Part shown: positions 43,881-55,425 of the stretch, in pieces
Layout: every line of letters starts with the position of its first letter
Numbering within the stretch: the first letter of the stretch is position 1
Assembly: GCA_037975125.1 (NCBI GenBank)
Contig: CM075862.1
Coordinates: 44,754,777 to 44,818,776, forward strand
Length of the DNA stretch: 64,000 nucleotides
Direction: 5' to 3'
DNA from: Latrodectus hesperus
Lineage: Eukaryota; Arthropoda; Arachnida; Araneae; Theridiidae
The notes under the pieces: generated by a model
What the model was told of the DNA's origin: nothing
Seen by the model: only the letters and a program-made list of their open reading frames with translations
Databases searched by the model: none
Translations under genes and position numbers: made by a program

Positions 43881-46855
43881 GTGAGTAAATTCTAAATATT
43901 TATTTTTTATAGGGAAATCTTTTCGAACAGTGTTCTGTTCCATGGAAGACTTAAATTGATTTAGACAGTTTTCTAGATGGTATTTCGACGAAATATAATG
44001 TGTTGTCATTTTAGCTGCTGAAATATCTGAATACAATGAGATTTTTGCACAGAAAATGTTCACTATAACTGAGTGCTCACTATTTGCGGTTAGCAATCTA
44101 TTAAAATAATTTCAAACTTTATAATATTAAAACAAGAAAGAGATTATATTTATATATTCCTCATTTATAAAATTAAATAGATTATGGACGAGTAAAATAA
44201 ATAATATTGTCAGTCTAGTCTAATTTAATTAAAAGGTAACAATATATTTTAAAATTATGTGAATTTAATGTTTTGAAATCTAGTGCATTGATAAAAAGTA
44301 ATTATATTTATTTGATGTATACTTTTATATATTTGGAATCACTCAATCACTTATACTCTATCACTCAATCTTTTGAAAAAGAATTGTTAGTATTCGTTAT
44401 TTTTTCCCCAAAAATTCAAATTATTTAATCTTTAAAATCTGAATTTATAATTTTGAAATATAGTTCATAGAAATTAATCCCTAATTACTTGCTTTTTAAC
44501 TATTTTTTTAAATATGTTCGTCAATCTTTTGAATTTAATCATCCTAGCATTTATTATTTTTATTTTTTTGCAAATTTCAAATGATCAATAAACTTTGTTG
44601 TGTTTATTTCATTATAGTAATTAAAAAATGATGAAATTAATGGTTTTTAGTCCTTAAAATTAGTTTTTTAATTTTATGAGAGAATGAAGAGAATTATAAG
44701 AGAATGAAAAAGTTCTTCTCTAATTATTAAAATAAATATTAATGTATATGAATATTATTATTTCCTAATTTTACTACAAAAATTGTAAATAACTGCATCT
44801 GATTTTTTGAAAAGAACAAAAACTGTACGAAAAATCTGTTAAATAAAAACTTCACCAAGTAAAGGGATTTTTAGAAAATGGGAAAAACTGCAACAAAAAT
44901 TTAAATAACGGAAAGTTTATTATATGAATATTAATTCGCATCAATGAAAAAACTATCTATTATAATTAGTTATACATTTTATTTATTAATGTAACGCAAT
45001 TTTATTTACGACTTTTATTAAAAGAACTATATTTACTTTAACTACGATTTAATGAGGAAGATTAGAGATAATCGATTTATTAATAATCGATAATCGAGAG
45101 TTCACTGTATTCCATGTTCACTCTAACTGCAGCCATTTCATATAACTTAAAACAATATTTTGCTTGAGTTAATCAGAAAATTTTATTTTTTATTTGATTA
45201 TTAAATTTTATTTATATTTTGATTTCATATTTATATACATATATTTGAATTTATATTCATATTACACGCAGTTTTGCGTTATTGTATAATATTGTATGAA
45301 AGAGATGAATACTATTATTCATATAACTCACCACATATTAGAAAAAAATATTAAAAATTATTCTCTGAAATTATATATATACTTTTTAAAAGTATTCTCT
45401 GATATTTAAATTACTACCATCCTCTTATAATTTACGACATATTTAAATTATTACCATTAATAATTATGATATGATATATTTTTTTATTTAATATTAATGA
45501 TTATTTATATAACTGAGATTATTAGGAGTGGTTTACGCTTTTTCAACGATTATTTTTATCATTCATCAAAAATGAATAAATTTTGGTATTATATATTCAT
45601 TACTATTAAAAAAAAATTAAGATTATACTATAAAATCAAATTCAATGTAATTATGACGCTATTTTTTTCTATTCACTACAATTATAAAAATCAAACTGAT
45701 AGTTGAAATTTTCTAAAGGTTATAGATGTTACTCATATAATCAAATATACTTTATATATAAGATAGTTATGAGTTACTGTTATTCGAGTCACGGATACAT
45801 TTTGAAATAATTTATAAATGCTGCTAAAACAATTTTTTTTGAATTATCTAGTGAATTATATTTTAAGGGCAATGTCGTGTTGGTATTCAATTTTATATTA
45901 TAATTCACGTTAAAAATCGTTTTTAATACGTTAAGTGGGCTCTTATTGTTATCCATATTTCAATATATTTCTTAAGAACATACGATAAGCTGATAAAAAA
46001 CAGTCATCGTTCTTCTCTGAGTATTATATAGATAAGTTTTTATCAAACCCTTTATCACTATTTTTTTAATAAAAATTTAACTGTTAAAGATTCTAATTTA
46101 TTTAAACATAGACGCCAGACTTTTCGCCTATTTCTTTCTCATCATGATTTTCATTTGGGCCCAGCTAAAGGACCAAAATATGCAAGTAAAGAACCCTGAA
46201 TAATTACAACAGTTTTCCATGTTCTAATTTTTTTCGTCCTTCTTATTAATGAATTATTTTATCACTCTTAATTATCACAGATTTATTAATGTGAAGGTCA
46301 TGCCGAATGTTCATGTTCATGAATCTATGCTTTTAATCATTAGCTATGATTCAAGATTCAATGATCACTCTCATACACACATGGATATTTGTTTGACGTA
46401 TGTAATTAAAGGAATAAATCGGTACAACTTCAATATAGGACGAAGTTTTATTTCTAGATGATTTCTGGTAGCATTTAGAATTCTTTCACATTGATATCAC
46501 AATGCATGTCTAAATATTTTTCAAATATTTATGGGCGCTTATCATACATTTAAAAAATAATTTTTTATGTTAAAAAAGTATGTACCAATTCGATTTTAAC
46601 TGAAAATAATATAATGATTTCACATTAAAATTCTAAACTAATTACATATCAAAAAAATTCTGAAAATAAATTGTTGAAAAGAAATTTTTACAATTTTAGA
46701 GTATGAAACTATAAGTGCCGAAAATAATTTATTTGAAATGAGAATGGAGCAATCAATCTAGATTTCAATCAAAAAAATTGACTCCAAAATATTTCCACTG
46801 CCAACTTTACAATTAGGTATAAAAAATCCATTATTATCTACCAAGTTAAAATTCG
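43881..46855. other. AT-rich sequence, no gene seen
   Basis: Possibly the first intron of the candidate gene starting at 43.4-43.9 kb. No coding motif and no recognisable repeat. Confidence 0.45.
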
Positions 46856-46867
46856 CTTTGGTAGACT

Positions 46868-47163
46868 TTTTTTCCAAAAGCGGGCACTTGAGGGTTGAAT
46901 CCTATGCCACAACAAGGCCAGAAACTGCTATTCTTTTGTTGTTACCCAGCGGGCACCTGTGAACCAAGTCACGGAGGCTAGTAGCGTTACCCGCGTCATA
47001 CCTTCACAAACCCGTTTATAGGGTGGGCCGTATTCATACATTATCACAGAAAGAAGGACAGAGATACACAGAGAGAAAGTAACATCCATGCCCGAACCGG
47101 GATTCGAACCCAGAACCCACAGCTCAGGAGTCAGGAGCGCTAACCACTCAGCCATCGGTTGGC
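46868..47163 (-). mobile_element. SINE family B, full length, 10-bp TSD
   Basis: Minus strand. Head CAACCGATGGCTGAGTGGTT, AGCGCTCCTGACTCC, box B GGGTTCGAATCCCGGTTC, then GGGCATGGATGTTAC and CTCTCTGTGTATCTCTG, CACCCTATAAACGGG and a 3' poly(A)-like end. The TSD ttggtagact is at 46858-46867 and 47164-47173. The cleanest B copy in the window. Confidence 0.9.
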
Positions 47164-47278
47164 TTGGTAGACTAGATAATTTTAATTTTCTAATATAATA
47201 TTAAATTTGTTTTGCATTATTTTTTATAACATTATCATGATAATATTTACATAATTAATATTATTAAATAATCTAACA

Positions 47279-47376
<98 letters not shown>

Positions 47377-47388
47377 ACACACACACAC

Positions 47389-47419
<31 letters not shown>

Positions 47420-47420
47420 A
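47279..47420. repeat. Palindromic compound microsatellite (AC)n-(AT)n-(GT)n
   Basis: About 110 bp of AC, then a short AT block, then about 20 bp of GT, which is the reverse complement of the AC part and could fold back. Confidence 0.95.
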
Positions 47421-48252
47421 TGTATTATTGTTATTAGTATTATTATTATTATATTATAAAACGTTAAAGGTTTTATATACGATGAAATGATGTTTTATAA
47501 GTCTCTTATATGTATGTATATACGTTTTGTAATCTTTAAATTCAATGACTATCCATAAAACGTTATTTTAAAATAATGTTATGTATTGCGTAATATAGTT
47601 TAAAAGCTCAAACTACTATTGTTATCAATTAATTCCTCAATTCAAATCTAATGCTACTAAGCAGCTTTGTTTGCAAAACTATTAACTTGACGGTTTTACT
47701 GATATAGAACACAAAATGAGAAACTCAAAATTATTTTTGGGTTCTTTGCAAAATTAAACATATGGTGGATTTATTTAAAGATGACGCAAAACAAATGAAT
47801 CAAAATTATTTTAACGATTTCATTTTCTCAGGAGTGATTTGATGTCAATCCCTGCATGTTGCAGCAGTTATTAAGAATAACTGGGAGGTAACAATATATG
47901 ATCAGGAAATTTTCCTCAGAGTTCCGTAGAAGTTGTAGCCTTTAAGGATTTTAAACATTTTCAGTCTAAAATAGGATTTCGATTTCAAAATGGATGTGCG
48001 TACTTGTAAAAGATGAGTGAAGAATACTTCTAATCTTGCTCATAACTTGCCTCAAAACCGATAAGATATCTTTCTGAATTTATTATCTGAATAAACTATC
48101 AGCTTCCAATGACGGAATGGATGAATTTAATTTTATCAGTTATATCTTTTAAGATTTGTGTAGCTTTATTTAGTTGTTTCGATGATTATGAATGGAAAAT
48201 GAAATTAGCAATATCTATTATGTGGTGAGTAATATTCCTATATGTCATATTT
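47421..48252. other. Intergenic sequence
   Basis: No gene assigned. Confidence 0.45.
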
Positions 48253-48264
48253 AATATGTTCGTA

Positions 48265-48635
48265 GAGGCCGTGATAGCCTATCGGTTAGGGCACCGGCCT
48301 TCCGTCCGGATGGGGTTCGAATCTCAATGCCGCCAAAGACCCATCGAATACATGCGATACACGCGCTCGTTAAATCTTTGAAATCGAAAGTCGGTCTGTA
48401 GTTGAGCAGTTACAATGGGTGTAATGATCTGGCGAAAATTTCCTCCCCCTCCCGATCAATCTCAAAATTGAAAGAATGAATCCTCTGGTGGTGCCATCTA
48501 TCGGGGAAGTCTAAGAGCAAAGTCATACCTTTGTGGTGCTCTGGTAAAAACGAAAGAAGCACCCTACTGACTTAAATTCGCATAGCCGTCGGCAGAGAGA
48601 ACTTGGCTTGTCCAAGTGACATAAATAACATCAAC
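48265..48635 (+). mobile_element. SINE family E, tRNA-derived, 12-bp TSD
   Basis: Head AGGCCGTGATAGCCTATCGG, TTAGGGCACCGGCC, box B GGGGTTCGAATCTC, then a 300-bp body (cctctggtggtgccatctat, ctttgtggtgctctgg) ending in ataacatcaac. The TSD aatatgttcgta is at 48253-48264 and 48636-48647. The head resembles a tRNA with an anticodon-like arm (CCGG..CCGG), but the body, TSD and lack of an acceptor stem show a SINE. Only copy seen here. Confidence 0.85.
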
Positions 48636-48649
48636 AATATGTTCGTAAA

Positions 48650-49020
48650 TGATTAGAAAATTCTATTTTGAGCTTAACGTTTCTGTGAAATCTTTAAATA
48701 AAATGCAGATAGTGAAGTTAAATACTCTATTAAAATTTTATAATTATTGATCTTCTCTTCGACAATTATCCTGTTAGAAGTCTCTATAATTTGGCGCAGA
48801 AAGAACTATCCGGAAGGTGGAAGTAACTGATAAGTGATCCCATCGGATATATTTTATGCCAAGTTATCTTTCGCGTGTAGAGTTTTGAGGAAAAGTTTTA
48901 TTGTTCTCCATGAGGGTATATTGGAAATGGTTGAGATAAAGTGTCATCTCGAATGTCGACTTCATTTATTGAATCATGTGAAGGGGGTTTCCTGTGTTTA
49001 GCAACTTTTTTTGTACAATA
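48650..49020. other. Intergenic sequence
   Basis: No gene or repeat assigned. Confidence 0.45.
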
Positions 49021-49032
49021 ATGTGTGTAAAT

Positions 49033-49855
49033 CTTCTTCTTCTTCTTCTTCTTAAGGTTGGGTTTGTATGTCATTGGGCACCTCTGCTTTTATCAGCATT
49101 TTGTACCATTAACTCCAAACCCAATGTTTCCTAGTTCCAGCTGCTCGGGTCACCCACTTTATTAATAAAGTCTGATAACCCTTTAATGGAACCTAGGTGT
49201 AACTCTCTAGTATGGATGATGCCTAAAGAAGTTAATCTAGGGAGGGCAAGAGCCTCGCATTCATAAATGATATGCTCTGCCGTTTCCTCTTGCGTTTGAC
49301 ATTTCCAGCAGATAGGGTCTTGCTGAAACAGTCCCATCTGGTCAGAAAGTCAGTCATGCTAGGGATAGCTTCCTGGCTTTCACCAGAAGATGGTTTGGAG
49401 GTCATTTCTACCTCAAGTAAAAGATTCATTACTGCCCCTTTACAAGATTGCCTCTGAGTTCCCTTGTCTTTTTCAGCAAGGTCTACTTCAGAGGCATCAC
49501 CTGCAAATGCAGAAAGATTTGTTATTTCTTGTGTCTTTCAGCCACAAGATAACAATTAATAAGCTCAGGTAATATAAGTCCACCCAGCATTGCCTGAGAT
49601 ACTGGGCAAGGCAAATTACTCTAGAAGTTTGCCAGGCAACTAGAGGCTCCGTTAAGACACCAATACCGCGGTGCCAATTAGCCCTAGGCACGGATCACAT
49701 AACACCAGGGTTTACGGGAGCTGGTTCGCGGCCTCTTATTCTATATTCAAGGCTATCCTGTCATTCCTACAGGACGTTCGGCGATCCACCACCTGCCGAC
49801 GCGCCTGGTGGCTAGCTCAAGCCCCAGAGGGGTACGCATACCCCCTGGTTCCAGG
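49033..49855 (-). mobile_element. Composite LINE-derived element, 823 bp, 12-bp TSD
   Basis: The TSD atgtgtgtaaat is at 49021-49032 and 49856-49867. Minus-strand order: a GC-rich 5' part (TGGAACCAGGGGGTATGCGT, GCCACCAGGCGCGTCGGCAG), a middle part, then a LINE ORF2 C-terminus at about 49430-49131 (EETAEHIIYECEALALPRLT, broken by one frameshift near 49320), a 3' UTR and a (GAA)n tail (cttctt at 49033-49053). The GC-rich head joined to a truncated ORF suggests an internally deleted, non-autonomous derivative that moves with LINE machinery. Relatives: 7830-8570, 4381-4697, 34970-35062. Confidence 0.75.
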
Positions 49856-49867
49856 ATGTGTGTAAAT

Positions 49868-50153
49868 ACTTAGGAGCCGCAACAACTTAGTGTGAAAAGA
49901 TGTAGTTTTGGTGGCTGAGAAGTAGCGAATTCGATACATAACACAACCGAAAACCACCTTCTTATGAACATTAATAGTTTAAAAGAATTTAATGACTTTG
50001 TTGGTATGATGTGGAGGGAAAGATGCCTACTCAGCTGTCGATTTGTTGACCATGCTTGTTAGAGGAAATACTGCGGTGGTTTGCTTTATTTAGCTGTTTC
50101 AGCCGGTAGAAGTAGACTGTCCAAAACACACTGAATTAGCTTTATCTAATCTG
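49868..50153. other. Intergenic sequence
   Basis: No gene assigned. Confidence 0.4.
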
Positions 50154-50163
50154 GAAACGTAAT

Positions 50164-50442
50164 GCTTCGACACCGTATAATGAACAATCTAATTGTCGAA
50201 TTCCACTGTAAGGCAATTTCGCATTTTACAGCGTAAATGGCCTTCTGGGAAGACTTTTAATCATAATGGCCCATGTGTCTAAGTAAAAAAACTCGGAAAA
50301 CTCCTAAGTACCCACTACACAGAAGTGCATGTAAAAACAGAAGCGCAACATCCACATTCAGTTATTCAGCAGTGCCCGGGATCGAACCCGAGACCTTTTG
50401 CTCTGAAGAGCAATGTTCCACCACCAGGTCACGATGACCCCA
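50164..50442 (-). mobile_element. SINE family C, 10-bp TSD
   Basis: Minus strand: GGGGTCATCGTGACCTGGTG, box B GGGTTCGATCCCGGGCACTG, GTTGCGCTTCTGTT, ending GAATTCGACAATTAG. The TSD gaaacgtaat is at 50154-50163 and 50443-50452. Pairs with the + strand copy at 23398. Confidence 0.8.
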
Positions 50443-50452
50443 GAAACGTAAT

Positions 50453-51935
50453 TCCTTAAAACCAATAAGCAAAGTAAAGGAAAGTAAATTGGAGAAGTAA
50501 TCACAGAATTGACTTAAGGAAGGAACATTGCTTTTGAGGCTTTAATGTTTGTTGATAGTATAGGTTTCAATTTCTTATAGTTGAGTACATTTTTTGAAAT
50601 ATTTATTAACCTAATTGATGGTAACTAAGATGATGTTGACTCAAATTATATATACGAATAGAAGGAATGACGTTGACAAATATATATCTTTTCTAACACA
50701 ATACAATTTTGCGGTGATTAATCTATACTTTTGTCAATATTTTTCTTGTTTAATCGTCTTTTTTTTCCCTAAAATTTTGTTTTTTGTATTTTTACTATAA
50801 CTTATTTCCGCCATTTCAACAAAAAATGACAACAGAAGCACAGGTCAAGTTGGCGCTAAATTAAATCAAACGTATTTTAGTCAGTTTGCCGAACTGGTTT
50901 AAACTAAATTAGTTCCAATTACTTAAACCACAAACTGTCACCGCGAAAAAGATTTAAGCGCTATCAAAAATGTAGTATGATTAATGCATTGACCTCCTAG
51001 AAGTTTTAACTGTTGAGATTCCACAATTTAAAATTAATGAACCTAAAACGATCTCTTTTCTACTTACGATGTATTTTTAAACGAATTCATAAATTACATA
51101 AATATCTATTGATTAATTGCTTGTATTAGTTAACTGCCATTTGTTTATTAATGTAGAGTTAATCTATATTGTTAAGTACATTTGTAAAATTAAAATAATT
51201 ACTGAATTTATATAGATTGTGTGAAAAGTGAAGAATGCGGGGGAGTGTTCGCTTTTTCAGCATTATCATCCCTCGAGATTTTAAATCAATAGAGTTAAAT
51301 TAATTTTTAGCATGCTCCATTCTCAAATCATTTGTTAACTCAGTACCTAACCTCTGTTTACTAATTCAACCCTTTCTCCCTATTTTAACGAAATAAAAAT
51401 ATTTAGAGTCGGCACAAAAATTATGCATTTTGTTAATTTAAATGTTCACTGAATTCATTTAGATTCATTAGATTTCACATCTTATTTATTTAACAAGATA
51501 AATCTTGTGAGTCTAAGTTTAAAAATAGTTTTGAAATTCAATAGAAAGAGGTGATATTTTCTAATCTAAATATGATAAATATTATATTTGATATAAAAAC
51601 TTTTATTGGTAAATGTAAAAATTTCCTAGATGCCATTGTTAATAGTAATCTATAAATGGCTGTACTAGCTCATGGGAACATAATTAATTGGTTGAAATAT
51701 TGTATGATAAAAAATATATAAGAGTGAAAACGAAATAGAAAACAATAGTACAATTTCCTCATTTTTTCCCCCATTTTTCACAAAATGAGTCATTTTGGGG
51801 TAAAAAAAATGTGTACGAAATTAAACGGAATGGAAGGAATAAAATAATTATTTTAATCTAATTCTTCAAAAAATATTTTTTTAAAACCTTTTTTGTTTTT
51901 TGATTAGTTTATACAATCGTAGTATGTGTCATTGT
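50453..51935. other. Intergenic sequence
   Basis: No gene or repeat assigned. Confidence 0.5.
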
Positions 51936-51939
51936 AATA

Positions 51940-52362
51940 TTTGAACGAAAAGTCCTAAGAAAGATTTTTGGTGCTGTAAATGAGAATGGAGTTTGGTAAC
52001 ACAGATACAATTTCGAGCTCTACAGACTTTTTAAGAAAGCTTACATCGTCAATTATATTAAAATATGTCGCTTGAGATTTGCTGGCCATATCTGTCGAAT
52101 GAACAGATATAGCTGCTGGCCATATCTGTCGAATGAACAGATATGGCCAGCTTTGATTTCAAGAATTTTTAATTATATGCCCATTGCAAACAGATTTAGG
52201 GGTCGGCCCAAACTTAGATGGACTGATAGTGTAGAGGAGGACCTTAAACTACTGAAAGTGACAAATTGGAGAACTGTCACCTCCCGGAGAGCACAATGGA
52301 GGAATGTTCTGAGGAAAGCCTTGGCCCACCCCGGGCTGTCGTGCTGAAGAAGAAGAAGATTT
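51940..52362 (+). mobile_element. LINE ORF2 C-terminal remnant (RT tail) with GAA tail
   Basis: One frame of 136 codons from 51940 to the TGA at 52347, interrupted only by TAA in GVW*HRYNFELY (about 51997). It reads FERKVLRKIFGAVNENGVW, RLFKKAYIVNYIKICRLRFA, GHICRMN, then RFRGRPKLRWTDSVEEDLKL, NWRTVTSRRAQWRNVLRKAL. This is the usual C-terminus of endonuclease-type non-LTR reverse transcriptases (RxWAGHVxRM, RGRPxxRWxDxVEEDL, NWRxxAxDRxxWR). An internal 34-bp tandem duplication keeps the frame by adding about 11 codons. The tail is gaagaagaagaag. Confidence 0.8.
52081..52151. repeat. 34-bp tandem duplication with perfect 15-bp hairpin
   Basis: 52081-52114 and 52115-52148 are near-identical. 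In the second copy 52115-52129 (gctggccatatctgt) is the exact reverse complement of 52137-52151, with a 7-nt loop; the first copy has an imperfect second arm. Confidence 0.9.
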
Positions 52363-52712
52363 ATCATTAATTTATCCAGCATTTTTACACATATAATTTA
52401 CAATAAATGTAGTCTCTGTACCTTCTATATCAAAGCAGTGCCGACGTAGAATACGTCGCTATATGAAAAATAGCCTCAAGAAAACCCACGTATATAAGTA
52501 ATTTGAGGGTGGAAGTACGAATCTATATCGTATAAACTAACTCATAAAATACATAGGAAAAATGGGGTCTTAATGAAGAGCTCCCGGTTCGATACTTGCC
52601 TTTATTAAAATGAGTATAGTAATTCAATAGGCATTTCTGTCTGGGTGGTTATTTTAAATCTTCGAACTCATTGTATATGCAACATTAAAATGTTTTCAAT
52701 AGTGTTTTTGAG

Positions 52713-52715
<3 letters not shown>

Positions 52716-52802
<87 letters not shown>
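52716..52802. repeat. (TA)n microsatellite
   Basis: About 85 bp of TA dinucleotides. Confidence 0.97.
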
Positions 52803-52804
<2 letters not shown>

Positions 52805-52842
52805 AATTTGGGGGGGAAACACCTTACTAGTTCCATTTACAA

Positions 52843-52932
52843 ACGCCTTCTCAATGCGATGTGGCGTACATGAATTGTTATCTGACGTCATGGATATTTT
52901 AAACCAATGAGAATTGTAATAAAGTGATGTAG
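52843..52932 (+). repeat. Repeat R2 with CRE palindrome, copy 3
   Basis: tctcaatgcgatgtggcgta, TGACGTCA at 52883-52890, tggatattttaaaccaatga, then gtaataaagtg. It matches the copies at 24240-24330 and 24440-24560. Confidence 0.65.
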
Positions 52933-52959
52933 ATATGATCTCAACTGGAACGAAAGAAA

Positions 52960-54115
52960 CAACCACTTTATTTTAAAATAAATTGATTGGAATATATTTA
53001 AATTAAAATAAAATTTTGAGGAGTCATCAAAGTCATATTATTTGTGCTTCTCCATAAGAAACATTTTATTTCTCTAAGTTCATAAGCAGGGGTATAATGG
53101 AAAATTATCAAAAAGAAAACATAATAAAATAGTTAGGCTTCCCAACAAAAGTTTGCCATGAAATTTATGAGCGGTCCTGATCGTTGAGACCTTAGCTAAC
53201 AAGAAGAATGGGATTTTGGCAATAAAGATTGTTAGAGAGAATTGATCTATTAGAGAATCTATTCTGTCTCTTTAAAAAAATATCGACTATTTATCGTGTT
53301 AAAAATGGCAGGAAAATTTGTCCTTGATAAGAGGTGAGAGTTTGATACAAAACCAAAACAAGAATGTGGGTGGCGATTAGATAGTGAATCCATTCTCAAA
53401 ATTGCAGTGCAGACCGTCTCCCAAAGCAGTGCTTTTTAATCCGAGTGGCAAATATATATTGTGTCATAAAATGCTCCAGAAAAAATTATTATTAGTTGGC
53501 AAACATGAAATATATTGAAATACAGATATATATTTAAAAGAAGACCCACTGTGAGGATCGGTCAATTTATTTTGATTAGGAAATCTTCCCATTAATAATT
53601 GGATAAGACAGAAACTACTTATTATACTTACTATCTTTTAATAGAAATTTTAGTACCTATTTCTATCTTTTTAAAAATTTATTATAATGTAAAAGAATTT
53701 ATTAAATGTATAAAAGAATTTAAATAACTAAATAAATGGTAAAATTTCACCGTACGGTCCCTTGGCAAAATTTTCAAAAGGTCGACAAGGGTGACCGTAT
53801 GACGAATTTCCGATCAGGAAAAACGGAGGGAGGAAAATGGCTGAATTAGTGACAAATATTTCATACATTGTTGGTATCTAACAATATGCTCAACTAATTT
53901 TACAAAATTAACAAAAAACGCAGATTTATAGATTTCAAACATCAATGGTAAAATAATAAAGTTGATATGTTAAATTTTCCATAAAATTTTTTGATTAAAT
54001 TTTATATTAATGAATTTAAATCGGTAAATATTCATGAGAAATTAATGACAAATAGGGTTGTCAAAATACTAGTTTGCCGGGTTTCCAGTAAAAATGTTCG
54101 CCAAATTAGGAACTT
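52960..54115. other. Intergenic sequence
   Basis: No gene. 53085-53115 weakly resembles repeat R1 (aggggtataatggaaaa). Confidence 0.4.
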
Positions 54116-54118
54116 AAC

Positions 54119-54876
54119 ATTGGATCTGCAGCCATACACAAAATCATTCATGAAGAATTACATATGAAAAAAGTAGTTTGCCGTTGGGTTCCCCATAATC
54201 TAACTGAGCATCAAAAAGAGGAGCGTGTCAGAATCAGTTAAGAAACTCTTAATATGATGAATGATGGTGGCCACCGCATCATTTCTAAAATTGTAACAGG
54301 TGATGAAACGTACATACCGTTTTTTTGACGTTCCAACACGTCAAGAAAGCAAAGTATGGGTCTTTAAAGATGATCCACATGCCGACAATGGTGAAAAAAC
54401 AACGCGCACTGAAAAAAGTGATGAAAGCCGTTTTCTTCAGAAGTACGGGATTGGTCAAAGCCATCAAGTTGGAAGGACAGAAGACAGTAACAGCAAACTG
54501 GTATACCACTAAATGTCTTCCAGAAATTCCACAAGAACTGAATGTTAGGGGACTAATGCTTCACCATGACAATGCATCTTCACATACAGCCGGATTAACA
54601 GTTGAGTTTCTTAAACAAAAACAAATTAAAGTGATCGAACATCCACTGTATTCACCTGATCTAGGTATGTGCGACTTTTGGTTATTCTTTAATCTAAAAA
54701 AGAACTTACGTGGACGTCGTTTTCATTCAGAAGAAGAGATTGATGTGGCTATAAATGCATTTTTTTCATCTATTCGAAGAAATAAATGGCTTGAGGTATT
54801 TAATCTGTGGAAAATCGTGTACAAAAGTGCATTGATACTGGAGGAGACTACTTTGAACACACCTAAAATTTTGTAA
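54119..54876 (+). pseudogene. mariner-family transposase, 5'-truncated and frame-shifted
   Basis: Starts mid-protein with IHKIIHEELHMKKVVCRWVP, HNLTEHQKEERVRIS, then TAA at 54239-54241, then IISKIVTGDETYI (first catalytic Asp), FDVPTRQESKVWVFKDD, MVKKQRALKKVMKAVFF, ANWYTTKCLPEI, LHHDNASSHTAG (second Asp) and HPLYSPDLGMCDFWLF (third Asp), ending at 54876. Exactly 34 residues separate the second and third Asp, the mariner DD34D signature. Defects: the TAA, a +1 in a run of seven T at 54320-54326, and another frameshift near 54375-54385. The N-terminal DNA-binding domain and the left inverted repeat are missing. The sequence agtgaccctcgta near 54916 resembles a mariner right end. Confidence 0.88.
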
Positions 54877-55248
54877 GTATAACTTTAAAAACCTAGTTGT
54901 ATCTCAAAAATTTCAGAGTGACCCTCGTAAATATATAAAATCCATGTTTTTCGTCAGTTTCTCGCAAAAAATGTTTTCCACCTTTTTAATTATTCATTAA
55001 TGACTTCGGTTCTAACTGTCCTATCTTTCTAGAATAATTCTCAAATTAGAGAGGATATTATAACGTTTCCAAAAATGTATAGTTTAAAATTGTAAGTTCA
55101 ATAGTCCTTTTCCTATAATTTTGTAAATTTTTTATTTTTATTCCATTAATTTTGTATTTTTGAATATTTTGATTGCACACAATTCTTATCTTAAAACTTC
55201 CGTAACTTTTTAATTTTTAATCAATCCACTCCAGTCTGTTATCTATTC

Positions 55249-55425
55249 GGAGCGGATAGTTCTTAGATGGACCGGGATCTAGTCCTCTGTTTATTAGTTC
55301 ATGAGTTCAACTCTGACGTCAGGCATGGATGTTTGTAGCTTGGTTTGCAATTCACTTAAACCGTATGTTCCAATTAAATTAGCTTTTTATATGAAAACTG
55401 ATAGTATACAAACAAATAAAGCTAA
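55249..55425 (+). mobile_element. SINE family A, diverged
   Basis: gttcttagatggaccgggatc, box B remnant gagttcaactctgacg, caggcatggatgtttgtagc, body, and acaaacaaat tail. Confidence 0.65.

Noticed and set aside
48265..48335. Possible tRNA gene
   Set aside because: Box A and B are good, but there is no acceptor stem, and the TSD plus 300-bp body show a SINE.
49272..49572. Short + strand frames
   Set aside because: They are antisense shadows of the LINE remnant at 49131-49430.
52685..52966. 93-codon minus-strand frame
   Set aside because: Largely translated (TA)n microsatellite.
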